A stretch of 9,289 bases of DNA. Source: Bryobacterales bacterium. Lineage in GTDB: Bacteria; Acidobacteriota; Terriglobia; Bryobacterales; Bryobacteraceae. The notes below the pieces were generated by a model, which was given only the letters and a program-made list of their open reading frames with translations, made no database searches and was not told where the DNA came from. The translations under genes were made by a program, and so were the position numbers. Of this stretch, positions 1-6,555 are shown in pieces; within the stretch, counting starts at the first letter, position 1, and each line of letters starts with the position of its first letter. The stretch lies in contig JANXQZ010000838.1 of NCBI GenBank assembly GCA_025353235.1, positions 1-9,289 on the forward strand. The letters are read 5' to 3'.

Positions 1-53
1 GGCTGTGTTATGCTGTTAGCCAACGGGCGAGACAGTCCATGCCCTTTATCGCT

Positions 54-79
54 TTTAATCCAAAGGTATCTTAGGAGAG
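54..79 (+). promoter_or_regulatory. groES leader: ribosome binding site and weak -10 candidate
   Basis: A good Shine-Dalgarno sequence, AGGAGAG at 73-79, lies a few bases before the groES ATG at 84 and fixes that start. TTTAAT at 54-59 matches five of six bases of a sigma-70 -10 box. The only -35-like sequence (GAGACA at 29-34) has a 19-base spacer, so the promoter call is weak. I looked for the HrcA-binding CIRCE repeat (TTAGCACTC, nine bases, GAGTGCTAA) in bases 1-83 and did not find it. If heat-shock control exists, its site lies further upstream. Confidence 0.5.
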
Positions 80-83
80 TTAA

Positions 84-371
84 ATGACCCTTCGTCCACT
101 ACACGACCGCGTACTCGTTCGAATCATTGAAGAGAAGGAAACCATTCGCGGAGGCATCATCATTCCAGACACCGCGAAAGAAAAGCCGCAACAGGCGGAA
201 GTGATCGCGGTGGGCAAGGGAAAGATGCTCGAAAGCGGCGAACGTACCCCGATTGCCTTGAAGGCAGGCGAGCGTATTCTGTTCGGCAAATATTCCGGCT
301 CGGAAATTAAGGTGGATGGCGAGGAGTATTTAATTCTTCGCGAGGACGAGATCCTGGGAGTCTTTAGTTAA
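84..371 (+). CDS. groES: co-chaperonin GroES (Hsp10)
   Basis: GroES is the heptameric cytoplasmic lid that caps the GroEL ring and closes the folding chamber. The 95-residue length is normal for bacterial GroES. Family signatures are clear: N-terminal [10 protein letters not shown], the mobile loop that contacts GroEL (about residues 17-33, with [14 protein letters not shown]), the central [16 protein letters not shown] strand region, and the C-terminal [19 protein letters not shown] block ending in DEILGV. The start is supported by AGGAGAG just upstream. The next gene downstream is a Skp/OmpH chaperone and not groEL, which differs from the common groES-groEL pair. Its stop codon TAA is followed at once by the ATG of that gene, so the two are probably co-transcribed. 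Identification is very secure; whether it is the main or a second GroES copy cannot be told from this window. Confidence 0.97.
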   Translation: MTLRPLHDRVLVRIIEEKETIRGGIIIPDTAKEKPQQAEVIAVGKGKMLESGERTPIALKAGERILFGKYSGSEIKVDGEEYLILREDEILGVFS

Positions 372-878
372 ATGTTCGCGGCCACTACCCGTTGTTTGAT
401 TCTCGGGGCTGCATTCACCCTCATCGCGGCGGCGCAGAGCAAGGTCGGCGTCATCAACTCCCAACAGGCCGTCTTCGGAACCGCCGAATTCAAAAAATGG
501 CGGGCCGACGAAGAGACCAAATTTAAGCCTCGCCAGGACCAGCTTATGAAGCTGCAGAAAGATCTGCAGGACCTCCAGACTCAGGCCCAAAGCGGCAAGC
601 TCAGTCCCCAGGGCGAGCAGGAGATCCAGGCTCAGGCGACACGCAAGCAGCGCGAAGGCACGCGCTTGCAGCAGGATTATCAGGACGACATCGATCGCGA
701 GCAGAATGAAGAACTGCAGAAGATCGGCGTCCGCATGCGCGAACTTGTCAACAAGCTTGCCGAGTCTAAGGGCCTCGATATCGTCGTAGATGGCGCGAAT
801 ACCGTCTTCTTCAAACCGGCCATGGATATCACTGCGGAATCGGTGACGGCTTACGACAAAGCTTTTCCTGTAAAGTAA
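372..878 (+). CDS. Skp/OmpH-family periplasmic chaperone
   Basis: A 168-residue exported protein. Residues 1-21 form a signal peptide (hydrophobic LILGAAFTLIAAA, likely cut after AAA before QSKVG). The mature start, KVGVINSQQAVFGTAEFKK, is the Skp/OmpH family opening strand and helix. Residues about 45-130 are charged and Gln-rich and should form the two long helices of the coiled-coil tentacles. The C-terminal LAESKGLDIVVDGANTVFFKP returns to the beta core, as in the family. Skp trimers hold unfolded outer-membrane proteins in the periplasm for delivery to the BAM complex. The ATG directly follows the groES stop. A GGGAG at 357-361 inside the end of groES is a plausible ribosome site, though 10 bases away, so re-initiation after groES may help. 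Family assignment is strong; client range is unknown. Confidence 0.88.
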   Translation: MFAATTRCLILGAAFTLIAAAQSKVGVINSQQAVFGTAEFKKWRADEETKFKPRQDQLMKLQKDLQDLQTQAQSGKLSPQGEQEIQAQATRKQREGTRLQQDYQDDIDREQNEELQKIGVRMRELVNKLAESKGLDIVVDGANTVFFKPAMDITAESVTAYDKAFPVK

Positions 879-895
879 ATCGTTCGAACGGTCTC

Positions 896-1387
896 ATGGC
901 CAGCTACCTGGAAACCTACGGCGAGGCGGAGCAACACCGGGCTAAGCGCATCCGGTCGATCAAGTGGATCGTTTCCGTTGTGGCGATCGCGGCCTTAGCG
1001 GGCCTCATTCTTTGGTCTCTGTTTCAAAACCGTTCGGAAGAAGCGCGGGTAAATCTCTTCCTCGATCACCTGAAGGCCCAGGATTATCAGGATGCCTACC
1101 GCATGTGGGGCTGCACGGAAACTACCCCCTGCCGCGATTACTCCTTCACTCGATTCATGGATGACTGGGGGCCCAAGAGTCCGCACGCCAACGCAGCTTC
1201 GGCCAAGGCGGGCGGAGGCGACACATGCGGCACCGGCGTGGTGGTTCCGGTAGATTTTAAGGGAACCGAACAAGTGCCACTTTGGGTAGAGAAGAATAGC
1301 AAGATCATAGGCTTTTCTCCTGATCCTGAATGCCACAAGAAGCGCTTGCGCATCCGCGAATTCCTCCACTCGCTCTTTAGCAAGTAG
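896..1387 (+). CDS. single-pass membrane protein with four-cysteine extracytoplasmic domain, function unknown
   Basis: I do not recognise a named family for this 163-residue protein. A short N-terminal tail (MASYLETYGEAEQHRAKRIR) is followed by one membrane helix, about residues 23-43 (WIVSVVAIAALAGLILWSLF). Basic residues before the helix suggest the N-terminus is inside and the rest outside. The outer part begins with a helix containing FLDHLKAQDYQDAYRMW, reminiscent of NTF2-like DUF4878-type domains; that resemblance is only suggestive. Cys73, Cys79, Cys111 and Cys146 could form two disulfides in the periplasm. It starts 17 bases after the skp-like gene, so it is probably the third gene of the groES operon, with no strong ribosome site. 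Its stop codon touches the stop codon of the next gene, which is on the opposite strand. Being a real gene is likely; the role is unknown. Confidence 0.72.
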   Translation: MASYLETYGEAEQHRAKRIRSIKWIVSVVAIAALAGLILWSLFQNRSEEARVNLFLDHLKAQDYQDAYRMWGCTETTPCRDYSFTRFMDDWGPKSPHANAASAKAGGGDTCGTGVVVPVDFKGTEQVPLWVEKNSKIIGFSPDPECHKKRLRIREFLHSLFSK

Positions 1388-1708
1388 TCACTTCGTCAAC
1401 TCGATTACAAGGGTCCTGTACGCCTTCGATCCTAGATTGATGAGCACAGGCGCATCCTCGCCCTTCTTATGCCAAATCACTTCTCCCGATTTGCGTTCGC
1501 GGACCGTTTTCTCCTGAGTTGAGGAATCGATGCGCTGATACTTGCAATCATCCAGAAAAACGATCACTTGATCAGTTGCTCGGATGGAACGCTCGCGCGG
1601 GACGCCCGGTCGGTAAACCAGTTCAGTCACCTTCACACGGTCATTCTCCAATTTGGGCGCTGGAACGGCCATTGCCAGAAGAGTCGTACTGAGTAAAATG
1701 AGCTTCAT
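1388..1708 (-). CDS. small secreted cupin-like protein
   Basis: A 106-residue protein with a signal peptide (MKLILLSTTLLAMAVPAP) and a small all-beta domain. The pattern LENDRVKVTELVYRPG, then DQVIVFLDDCKYQR, SGEVIWHKKGEDAPVLINLG and a final YRTLVIEL is the strand-turn spacing of a single-domain cupin. The usual metal-binding motif G(X)5HXH(X)3-4E is not kept: the matching stretch reads PGVPRERSI, with no histidine pair, so a metal-dependent enzyme activity is doubtful. One cysteine (Cys55) is present. The gene is read toward, and its stop abuts, the membrane protein gene at 896-1387. Its start lies 23 bases from the start of the divergent decarboxylase-like gene. No good ribosome site precedes the ATG, so a leaderless message is possible. 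The call to cupin fold is from pattern only. Confidence 0.65.
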   Translation of the reverse strand: MKLILLSTTLLAMAVPAPKLENDRVKVTELVYRPGVPRERSIRATDQVIVFLDDCKYQRIDSSTQEKTVRERKSGEVIWHKKGEDAPVLINLGSKAYRTLVIELTK

Positions 1709-1731
1709 AGGATCATCACAATACCACAGAC
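1709..1731. promoter_or_regulatory. 23-base divergent spacer between two start codons
   Basis: The ATG of the secreted cupin-like gene (minus strand, 1708-1706) and the ATG of the decarboxylase-like gene (plus, 1732-1734) are only 23 bases apart, and neither has a Shine-Dalgarno sequence in the gap. Weak -10-like hexamers overlap on the two strands: CACAAT at 1717-1722 on plus and TATTGT at 1723-1718 on minus, each four of six to consensus and each nine bases from its start codon. No convincing -35 is seen. This fits two overlapping, mutually exclusive promoters with nearly leaderless messages, but the boxes are too weak to be sure. Confidence 0.3.
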
Positions 1732-2151
1732 ATGGCTACCTTCGGACTCCTTGAATACCAAGACGCAGGCCCGGAAGTTCGGGCAGTTTACGACGATATT
1801 ATGGCCACTCGCCAAACGGACTGGATTAACAATTTTTGGAAAGCGATCGCGCACGATCCCGCCACCCTGCGCCGCACCTGGGAAAGCGTTAAGCAGATCA
1901 TGGCTCCAGGCGCACTGGATGCCGTAACCAAGGAGATGATCTATGTCGCGATCAGCGCTTCAAACCAATGCGGCTACTGTATCGCTTCGCATACGGCAGG
2001 CGCGAGGAAGGCAGGTATGACCGGGGAGATGTTTGCCGAATTGATGGCGGTGGTCGGAATGGCGAACGAGACCAATCGACTTGCGAGCGGTTATCAAGTA
2101 GAGATCGACGAACGCTTTCTGCCGCCGACAAATAGTTCGGGGCGAACTTGA
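1732..2151 (+). CDS. carboxymuconolactone decarboxylase / AhpD-like protein
   Basis: A 139-residue all-alpha protein of the CMD/AhpD superfamily. The core signature is clear: Glu68 in the KEMIYVAIS helix, then Cys80-Gly-Tyr-Cys83 and His87 in CGYCIASHTAGARKAG. In AhpD this CxxC...H set relays electrons to break down alkyl hydroperoxides; the presence of both cysteines points to a redox (AhpD-like) role and not to a true carboxymuconolactone decarboxylase, which lacks the redox cysteine pair. The N-terminal GPEVRAVYDDI is typical of the longer uncharacterised AhpD-like proteins and supports the chosen ATG. There is no ribosome site in the short space before it. No ahpC or aromatic-ring pathway gene is nearby, so the substrate is unknown. 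A hairpin begins about 30 bases after the stop. Confidence 0.85.
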   Translation: MATFGLLEYQDAGPEVRAVYDDIMATRQTDWINNFWKAIAHDPATLRRTWESVKQIMAPGALDAVTKEMIYVAISASNQCGYCIASHTAGARKAGMTGEMFAELMAVVGMANETNRLASGYQVEIDERFLPPTNSSGRT

Positions 2152-2181
2152 GGTGGCAGCAATCTTAAAAAATCATCTCTA

Positions 2182-2208
2182 GCCTTTTCAGGAGCTTACC
2201 TAAAAGGC
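2182..2208 (+). terminator. stem-loop after the AhpD-like gene, possible terminator
   Basis: GCCTTTT (2182-2188) pairs with AAAAGGC (2202-2208), and after one bulged C the inner AGG (2190-2192) pairs with CCT (2199-2201), leaving a six-base AGCTTA loop: ten base pairs in 27 bases. It lies 30 bases past the stop of the AhpD-like gene, where a terminator is expected. No T-run follows on the plus strand. On the minus strand a TTTTTT (2172-2167) does follow, but no minus gene ends here. It may therefore be a Rho-assisted end, an mRNA-stabilising hairpin, or chance. Confidence 0.4.
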
Positions 2209-2225
2209 GAAGTTCATCTCTCTCG

Positions 2226-2287
2226 GTTAGGGACTAGGCTCGTTGCAGATGGCGAAGAAATCACCGTCGCTCAGCCTACAACCTAAC
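2226..2287 (+). promoter_or_regulatory. long-range inverted repeat just upstream of the glycosyltransferase
   Basis: GTTAGG (2226-2231) pairs with CCTAAC (2282-2287), and inside it TAGGCT (2235-2240) pairs with AGCCTA (2273-2278), separated by a symmetrical three-base internal loop. GCGA (2252-2255) and TCGC (2267-2270) could add a further short stem. The 3' arm ends two bases before the ATG at 2290, where a Shine-Dalgarno sequence would normally be; none is present. If transcribed, this would fold over the start region and could affect translation. It could instead be a DNA operator. It matches no riboswitch class I know. Confidence 0.4.
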
Positions 2288-2289
2288 TA

Positions 2290-3300
2290 ATGCAAAAACT
2301 CATCCTCGCTTACAAGAACTTTGCCGCGCACAAAAACATCAGCCACATCGGGCTCGGCGTCTCAGCAATCAATACGGTCAAGACACTCAGGCGAATGGGG
2401 GTCCAAACTGAAGTCTGGCCCATTCTCCACTCACGCGATCTGCGGGAGCGCCTGCAACGGGAACCCGCCAGCCACGTCGTAATCTCGGCCCCTTGGATCC
2501 CTTCGATTGAGATACAAGCTCTGGTCGGAGCTCACCCCGAGACCCGCTTCGCTGTCAACTGCCATTCCAATGTTGGGTTCCTCCAGGCAGATGCCCAGGG
2601 CGTCCGACTGGTGCGGGAAGCAATGGAAATTGAAGCTGGCACTTTCAACTTTCACCTCGCTGGGAATAGCGCAAAGTTTTGCAAGTGGGTAACCAGTGCT
2701 TATGGAGCGCCTTGCACTTTCTTGCCTAATCTTTACTACATGGAAAACGACATGCTCCCGAGCAGGCCTCTTTATCGAGGAGGCACGCTGCGGATCGGGG
2801 CCTTCGGCGCAACGCGTCCTCTGAAGAACTTCATGAGCGCTGCCGGTGCCGCCCTCGAAATCGCCAGATCGATGAAATCGGATTTGGAGCTATGGCTATC
2901 GGCGGGTAGGACCGAGGGCGGCGGTGACACCATCCTGCGTTCGGCGCACGCGATGCTCGACGGCCTGCCAGGCGTTACATTGGTTGAGAACGGCTGGAAA
3001 TCGTGGCCTAAATTCCGGCAGTGCGTCGCCCACATGCATCTCCTGTTGCAGCCCAGCTACACCGAGTCATTCAATATGGTGACGGCTGACGGAATTGCGG
3101 AAGGCGTGCCTTCGGTGGTATCGGAAGCGATCGATTGGGCACCCGAACATTGGAAGGCAGAGTGCGACGATGTTCTCGATATCGCACGGGTTGGACGTCG
3201 GCTGCTTCAGGACGATCATGCCGCACGCGACGGATTTGAAGCGCTGAAATTTCATAACGAAGCCGGTGTCCGAGCCTGGACGGCATTCCTTTGCCACTAA
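2290..3300 (+). CDS. GT-B fold (GT4-like) glycosyltransferase
   Basis: A 336-residue cytoplasmic glycosyltransferase that should move a sugar from a nucleotide donor to an unknown acceptor. The N-terminal acceptor half (1-160) opens with KLILAYKNF and HIGLGVSAINTVKTLRRMG, a glycine-rich turn and helix, then HVVISAPWIPS and FAVNCHSNVGFLQAD. The C-terminal donor half starts at LRIGAFGATRPLKNF (167-181), a typical GT4 strand-loop-helix, and contains LQPSYTESFNMVTADGIAEGVPSVVSEA (253-280). That block is the GT4 EX7E donor-binding motif with Asp267 in place of the second Glu. No membrane segment or signal peptide is seen. It stands alone: no polysaccharide or lipid-glycan gene is adjacent, and a structured leader precedes it without a ribosome site. 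Glycosyltransferases of this sort also occur as phage cargo, but no phage gene is present here. Fold is confident, substrate unknown. Confidence 0.82.
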   Translation: MQKLILAYKNFAAHKNISHIGLGVSAINTVKTLRRMGVQTEVWPILHSRDLRERLQREPASHVVISAPWIPSIEIQALVGAHPETRFAVNCHSNVGFLQADAQGVRLVREAMEIEAGTFNFHLAGNSAKFCKWVTSAYGAPCTFLPNLYYMENDMLPSRPLYRGGTLRIGAFGATRPLKNFMSAAGAALEIARSMKSDLELWLSAGRTEGGGDTILRSAHAMLDGLPGVTLVENGWKSWPKFRQCVAHMHLLLQPSYTESFNMVTADGIAEGVPSVVSEAIDWAPEHWKAECDDVLDIARVGRRLLQDDHAARDGFEALKFHNEAGVRAWTAFLCH

Positions 3301-3321
3301 CTCACTTCAACTGATTGTGGG

Positions 3322-3339
3322 GCAGCCAATCCTGGCTGC
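3322..3339. terminator. GC-rich hairpin between converging genes
   Basis: GCAGCCA (3322-3328) and TGGCTGC (3333-3339) form a perfect seven-base-pair stem with an ATCC loop. It sits in the 46-base gap between the stop of the glycosyltransferase (3300) and the stop of the minus-strand cyclophilin gene (3347), so it could end transcription from both sides. Neither side has a clear T-run, so it is not a textbook intrinsic terminator. Position and stem quality are the support. Confidence 0.5.
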
Positions 3340-3346
3340 AGCCGGC

Positions 3347-3970
3347 TTACTTCATTACACGTACACTCTTGATGTAATCCAGTTTTTCAAAATGCGCCTT
3401 CAAATATTCATTCCCGAGCATTTCGATCCTCGACTGATCAGGCTCCTCGCCATACCCGTTATACAAATGCTCGACAACGCTCATGCCTTCCGTCACCTTG
3501 CCGAATGCGGCAAACCCTTGACGGTCGAGCATGGCGTTGTCCGCTAGATTGATAAACACCTGCGTCGTCCGAGTGCCCGGGCCAGCCGTAGCATATGTGA
3601 TGGTGCCGCGCCGATTGCTCTCCCGAACCGGATCGTCGGCGATCTTCAACTGTCGCCAGAGTTCAGCCAATTTCGGATCGCCGTTGATTCCAAACTGAAC
3701 GATGAAGCTCTTGACGACACGGAAGAAACGAGCATCATCGAAAAACTTATCTTGCACCAATTCATAGAATCGGTCGACCCCGAGAGGAGCCCAGCCTTTG
3801 TGGACTTGGATGATGAAATCGCCCTTGGTAGTTTCGAATTTTACGTTGAACTGAGCGGGGGCTGGTTCAGTCTTTTTCATCTCCTTGGCTACTTCAGGAG
3901 CCTTTGGCGCGGACGAGCAGCCCGCCATCCACGCAGCGCACACAATGGCAATCGCTATGGTTATTTTCAT
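3347..3970 (-). CDS. lipoprotein cyclophilin-type peptidyl-prolyl cis-trans isomerase
   Basis: A 207-residue PPIase that should speed proline isomerisation in proteins outside the cytoplasm. Residues 1-17 are a lipoprotein signal with lipobox MAGC; Cys18 would be lipidated and Ser19 follows, which does not signal inner-membrane retention by the E. coli rule. A short Pro/Lys-rich linker leads to the cyclophilin domain (about 41-207): FETTKGDFIIQVHKGWAP, RFFRVVKSFIVQFG with the catalytic Arg at 84, RRGTITYATAGPGT, TQVFINL and FAAFGKVTEGMSVV. The usual Trp of cyclosporin-binding cyclophilins is replaced by Met147. The ATG at 3970 overlaps the polA stop (ATGA), with a GGCGGGA upstream, and is preferred over an upstream TTG that would put charged residues before the lipobox. 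It is the last gene of the four-gene operon. Function is confident; clients unknown. Confidence 0.92.
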   Translation of the reverse strand: MKITIAIAIVCAAWMAGCSSAPKAPEVAKEMKKTEPAPAQFNVKFETTKGDFIIQVHKGWAPLGVDRFYELVQDKFFDDARFFRVVKSFIVQFGINGDPKLAELWRQLKIADDPVRESNRRGTITYATAGPGTRTTQVFINLADNAMLDRQGFAAFGKVTEGMSVVEHLYNGYGEEPDQSRIEMLGNEYLKAHFEKLDYIKSVRVMK

Positions 3971-6555
3971 TTCGCGTCCCGCCAATTTTCTCCAATTCCA
4001 ACGTCCACCACAAGCGGGACATCTAGCTTACTCACACCTTCCATTTCGCGCTTCACCATCTCCGCGACAGCTTCGGCTTCCCCTGGCGGGGACTCAAACA
4101 GCAGTTCATCGTGAACCTGCAGCAGCATGCGAGTCTCTAATCCGCGGGACGTTAGCTCCCGGTCAATCCGAATCATGGCCAGCTTAATTAGATCGGCAGC
4201 AGTTCCCTGGAGCGGAGTGTTCACGGCGATTCGTTCCGCGAAGGACCGGGCGTTCGGATTGCGGCTGTGCATATCGGGAATCGGCCGACGCCTACCGTGC
4301 AGCGTGAGCGCGACCCCGCTTTGGCGCACCTCGTCAATCGTTCTTGCGATCCATTCCTTTACGCCCGCGTACAGTTCGAAGTAGGCGCGGATATACAGCT
4401 CTGCCTCTTTTCGGTCGATGTTGATGGATGCCGCCAGCCCGAATGGCGTCTGCCCATACACAATTCCAAAATTGACGGCCTTCGCGGCGCGGCGCATGTC
4501 GGGCGTCACCATAAGCGGCGGGGTGCGAAACACCTCGGACGCAGTACGCGTATGGATGTCCTCGCCATTGCGGAAAGCCTTCACCAGCACCGGATCGTGC
4601 GACATGTGGGCCAACAGGCGCAGCTCGATCTGCGAGTAATCGGCTACAACAATCCGCCAGCCATCGCGCGGAACGAAGGCGGCGCGAATCTCGCGGCCTA
4701 ACTCCGTGCGAATCGGAATGTTCTGAAGATTGGGGTTCGATGACGAAAGCCGACCAGTCGCCGCGCCGGTCTGGTTGAAAGTGGTGTGCAGGCGGCCGGT
4801 GGCCGGGTCGATCAACAGAGGCAACGCGTCGACGTACGTCCCTTTCAGCTTTGAGAGCTGGCGATAGTCCAACACCTTGCGAGCGATCGCGTGATCCACG
4901 GCCAGCGTCTCGAGTACGTCAGCCGCTGTGGAGATTACCTTGCCCTTCCCATATTTAACGGGCGTCGGCAGGCTGAGATCCTCAAACAGAACCTTGCCTA
5001 GCTGTTGGGGCGAGTTGATGTTGAAAGGCTTGCCAGCAAGTTCATAGATCTCCGAGGAAAGCCGCTGCAGTTCGGAATCCATGCGCCCGGACAGAAGCTT
5101 CAACTGCTCGGGGGCGATTCGGATGCCGTGTCGCTCCATGCGCGACAGCACAGTAGTTAACGGCAGATCGATCGTTTGATACAGCTCCCGATGACCTTGC
5201 GCCTCAATGTCCGGGAGCATACGCTCGAAGAGAGTGAGAGAGCAGTCGGCCTGCTGCTCAGCGGCCGAGCTGAGCTTGCGATCGAGGTACTTCTCCGCCA
5301 GTATTTCCGGCGAGCAGCCAGCCGGATCGGATTGCAGCAGGAAAGCGTACAGCATTACGTCGTGGTCGAAGCCACGAGCTTCCACGCCCAGCTTCGAGAG
5401 CGTCAAGAGCACGGCCTTCACGTCGTGAGCGATCTTAGGACGCTTCTCATCTTCCAAAAGAGGCTTGAGGAGATGTATATATTCCGTGGAGAGCGCTCGG
5501 GCTTCACCGGCCTTAGCGGTGATACCGAGCATCGTGAGCGGCAACTTGTCGGCATCCGCGGTGATTACGGCAATGGAAACAGGCGCTCCCGGTGGCAAGT
5601 CGGCCAGATACGCGGCAATTTCTTCGGGCGTAGTCAAGGTCCTGTAATCGCGAACGTGACTATCTTCCGTTGGACCCAGTTCCTTCAAATGGCTGAAAAA
5701 TTCCAGTTCCTTATAGAGTGGTTTTAGCTCAGCAACCTCGGGCTCCCGGGTGGAACAACAATCCAGCGTCCATTCGATGGGCACAGTGGTATCGATAGTC
5801 GCCAGTTTCTTGCTCAACAAAATTTGCTCGCGATTGTTCAGGAGGCTTTCACGATACGTTTTGCGCTCCACCTCGCCCGCGTGTTCCAGAACGCCTTCCA
5901 GGGAGCCAAAGCGCAGGATCAAATCCTTCGCGCCCTTATCGCCAATGCCAGGCGCACCCGGAATGTTGTCGATCGCATCACCCTTGAGAGCAAACAGATC
6001 CGCCACTTGGCTCGGCTTCACTCCCATAAACTTCTCGGTTTCAGCGACGTCGTACCACATGTCCTCCTTCACCGGGTTGTACATGTGGATCCGATCATCC
6101 ACAAGCTGAAGCATGTCCTTGTCGCTCGAAACGATTACGACGTCCACTTCTTCCGACGCCCGCTTCGCGATGGTCCCTATTACATCGTCGGCTTCAAAAC
6201 CCTCGAATTCCAAAATCTGAACACGCATGGCTTCCAGCAGCCGCCGAATGTAAGTGATCTGTTGCCCGAGATCGGGCGGCATCTCGGCCCGATTCGCCTT
6301 GTAGTCCTTATAGAGAGTCTCTTCGCGGAAACTTCGTCCGCTCTCCCACACTGCGGCGAGGTACTCGGGCTTATAGGCAGCCCGCAGCTTGCGCAGCATA
6401 TTGTGAAAAATAAATACGGCCTCAGTCGGGAGTCCGGTAGTCGTGCGCATGGTCGGAGCGCCGCTGCGGGCCCGCGCATGGTACGCGCGAAAAATGAATC
6501 CGTAGGTGTCGATGAGAAACAGTCGGGATCGCTTGAGAGATGCCTGCCGACTCAC
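3967..6555 (-). CDS. polA: DNA polymerase I, proofreading domain degenerate
   Basis: DNA polymerase I fills gaps in repair and removes RNA primers from Okazaki fragments. From the GTG at 6555 the protein has 862 residues. The 5'-3' exonuclease (about 12-290) keeps FLID (Asp16), [11 protein letters not shown] (118-128), SSDKDM (Asp145, Asp147) and [10 protein letters not shown] with the helix-hairpin-helix. The polymerase (about 460-862) has motif [12 protein letters not shown] (Asp639, Glu644), motif [15 protein letters not shown] (Arg688, Lys692, Phe696) and motif [12 protein letters not shown] (Asp816, Glu817). The middle 3'-5' exonuclease fold (about 306-454) lacks its acidic residues, so proofreading should be absent, as in Taq. 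The GTG overlaps the P450 stop (GTGA) and has GGAGG at 6564-6560; an open frame extends to a TTG at 6693 but only through P450 sequence. Its stop overlaps the next gene's ATG. Confidence 0.97.
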   Translation of the reverse strand: MSRQASLKRSRLFLIDTYGFIFRAYHARARSGAPTMRTTTGLPTEAVFIFHNMLRKLRAAYKPEYLAAVWESGRSFREETLYKDYKANRAEMPPDLGQQITYIRRLLEAMRVQILEFEGFEADDVIGTIAKRASEEVDVVIVSSDKDMLQLVDDRIHMYNPVKEDMWYDVAETEKFMGVKPSQVADLFALKGDAIDNIPGAPGIGDKGAKDLILRFGSLEGVLEHAGEVERKTYRESLLNNREQILLSKKLATIDTTVPIEWTLDCCSTREPEVAELKPLYKELEFFSHLKELGPTEDSHVRDYRTLTTPEEIAAYLADLPPGAPVSIAVITADADKLPLTMLGITAKAGEARALSTEYIHLLKPLLEDEKRPKIAHDVKAVLLTLSKLGVEARGFDHDVMLYAFLLQSDPAGCSPEILAEKYLDRKLSSAAEQQADCSLTLFERMLPDIEAQGHRELYQTIDLPLTTVLSRMERHGIRIAPEQLKLLSGRMDSELQRLSSEIYELAGKPFNINSPQQLGKVLFEDLSLPTPVKYGKGKVISTAADVLETLAVDHAIARKVLDYRQLSKLKGTYVDALPLLIDPATGRLHTTFNQTGAATGRLSSSNPNLQNIPIRTELGREIRAAFVPRDGWRIVVADYSQIELRLLAHMSHDPVLVKAFRNGEDIHTRTASEVFRTPPLMVTPDMRRAAKAVNFGIVYGQTPFGLAASINIDRKEAELYIRAYFELYAGVKEWIARTIDEVRQSGVALTLHGRRRPIPDMHSRNPNARSFAERIAVNTPLQGTAADLIKLAMIRIDRELTSRGLETRMLLQVHDELLFESPPGEAEAVAEMVKREMEGVSKLDVPLVVDVGIGENWRDAK

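Noticed and set aside
1..83. TTAGC near base 17 as a possible CIRCE half-site
   Set aside because: The rest of the TTAGCACTC arm and the GAGTGCTAA partner are missing.
881..890. Perfect ten-base palindrome CGTTCGAACG five bases before the membrane protein start
   Set aside because: It lies inside a 17-base intergenic gap of an apparent operon and is too short to form a stable hairpin; there is no further sign of an operator.
1732..2151. True carboxymuconolactone decarboxylase of the protocatechuate pathway
   Set aside because: The CxxC...H redox set and the absence of any aromatic catabolism gene nearby favour an AhpD-like protein.
983..4890. Three copies of GCGATCGC (983-990, 1843-1850, 4883-4890), like the cyanobacterial HIP1 octamer
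   Set aside because: All three encode Ala-Ile-Ala with GCG-ATC-GC codons and sit in unrelated genes, so ordinary codon preference explains them.
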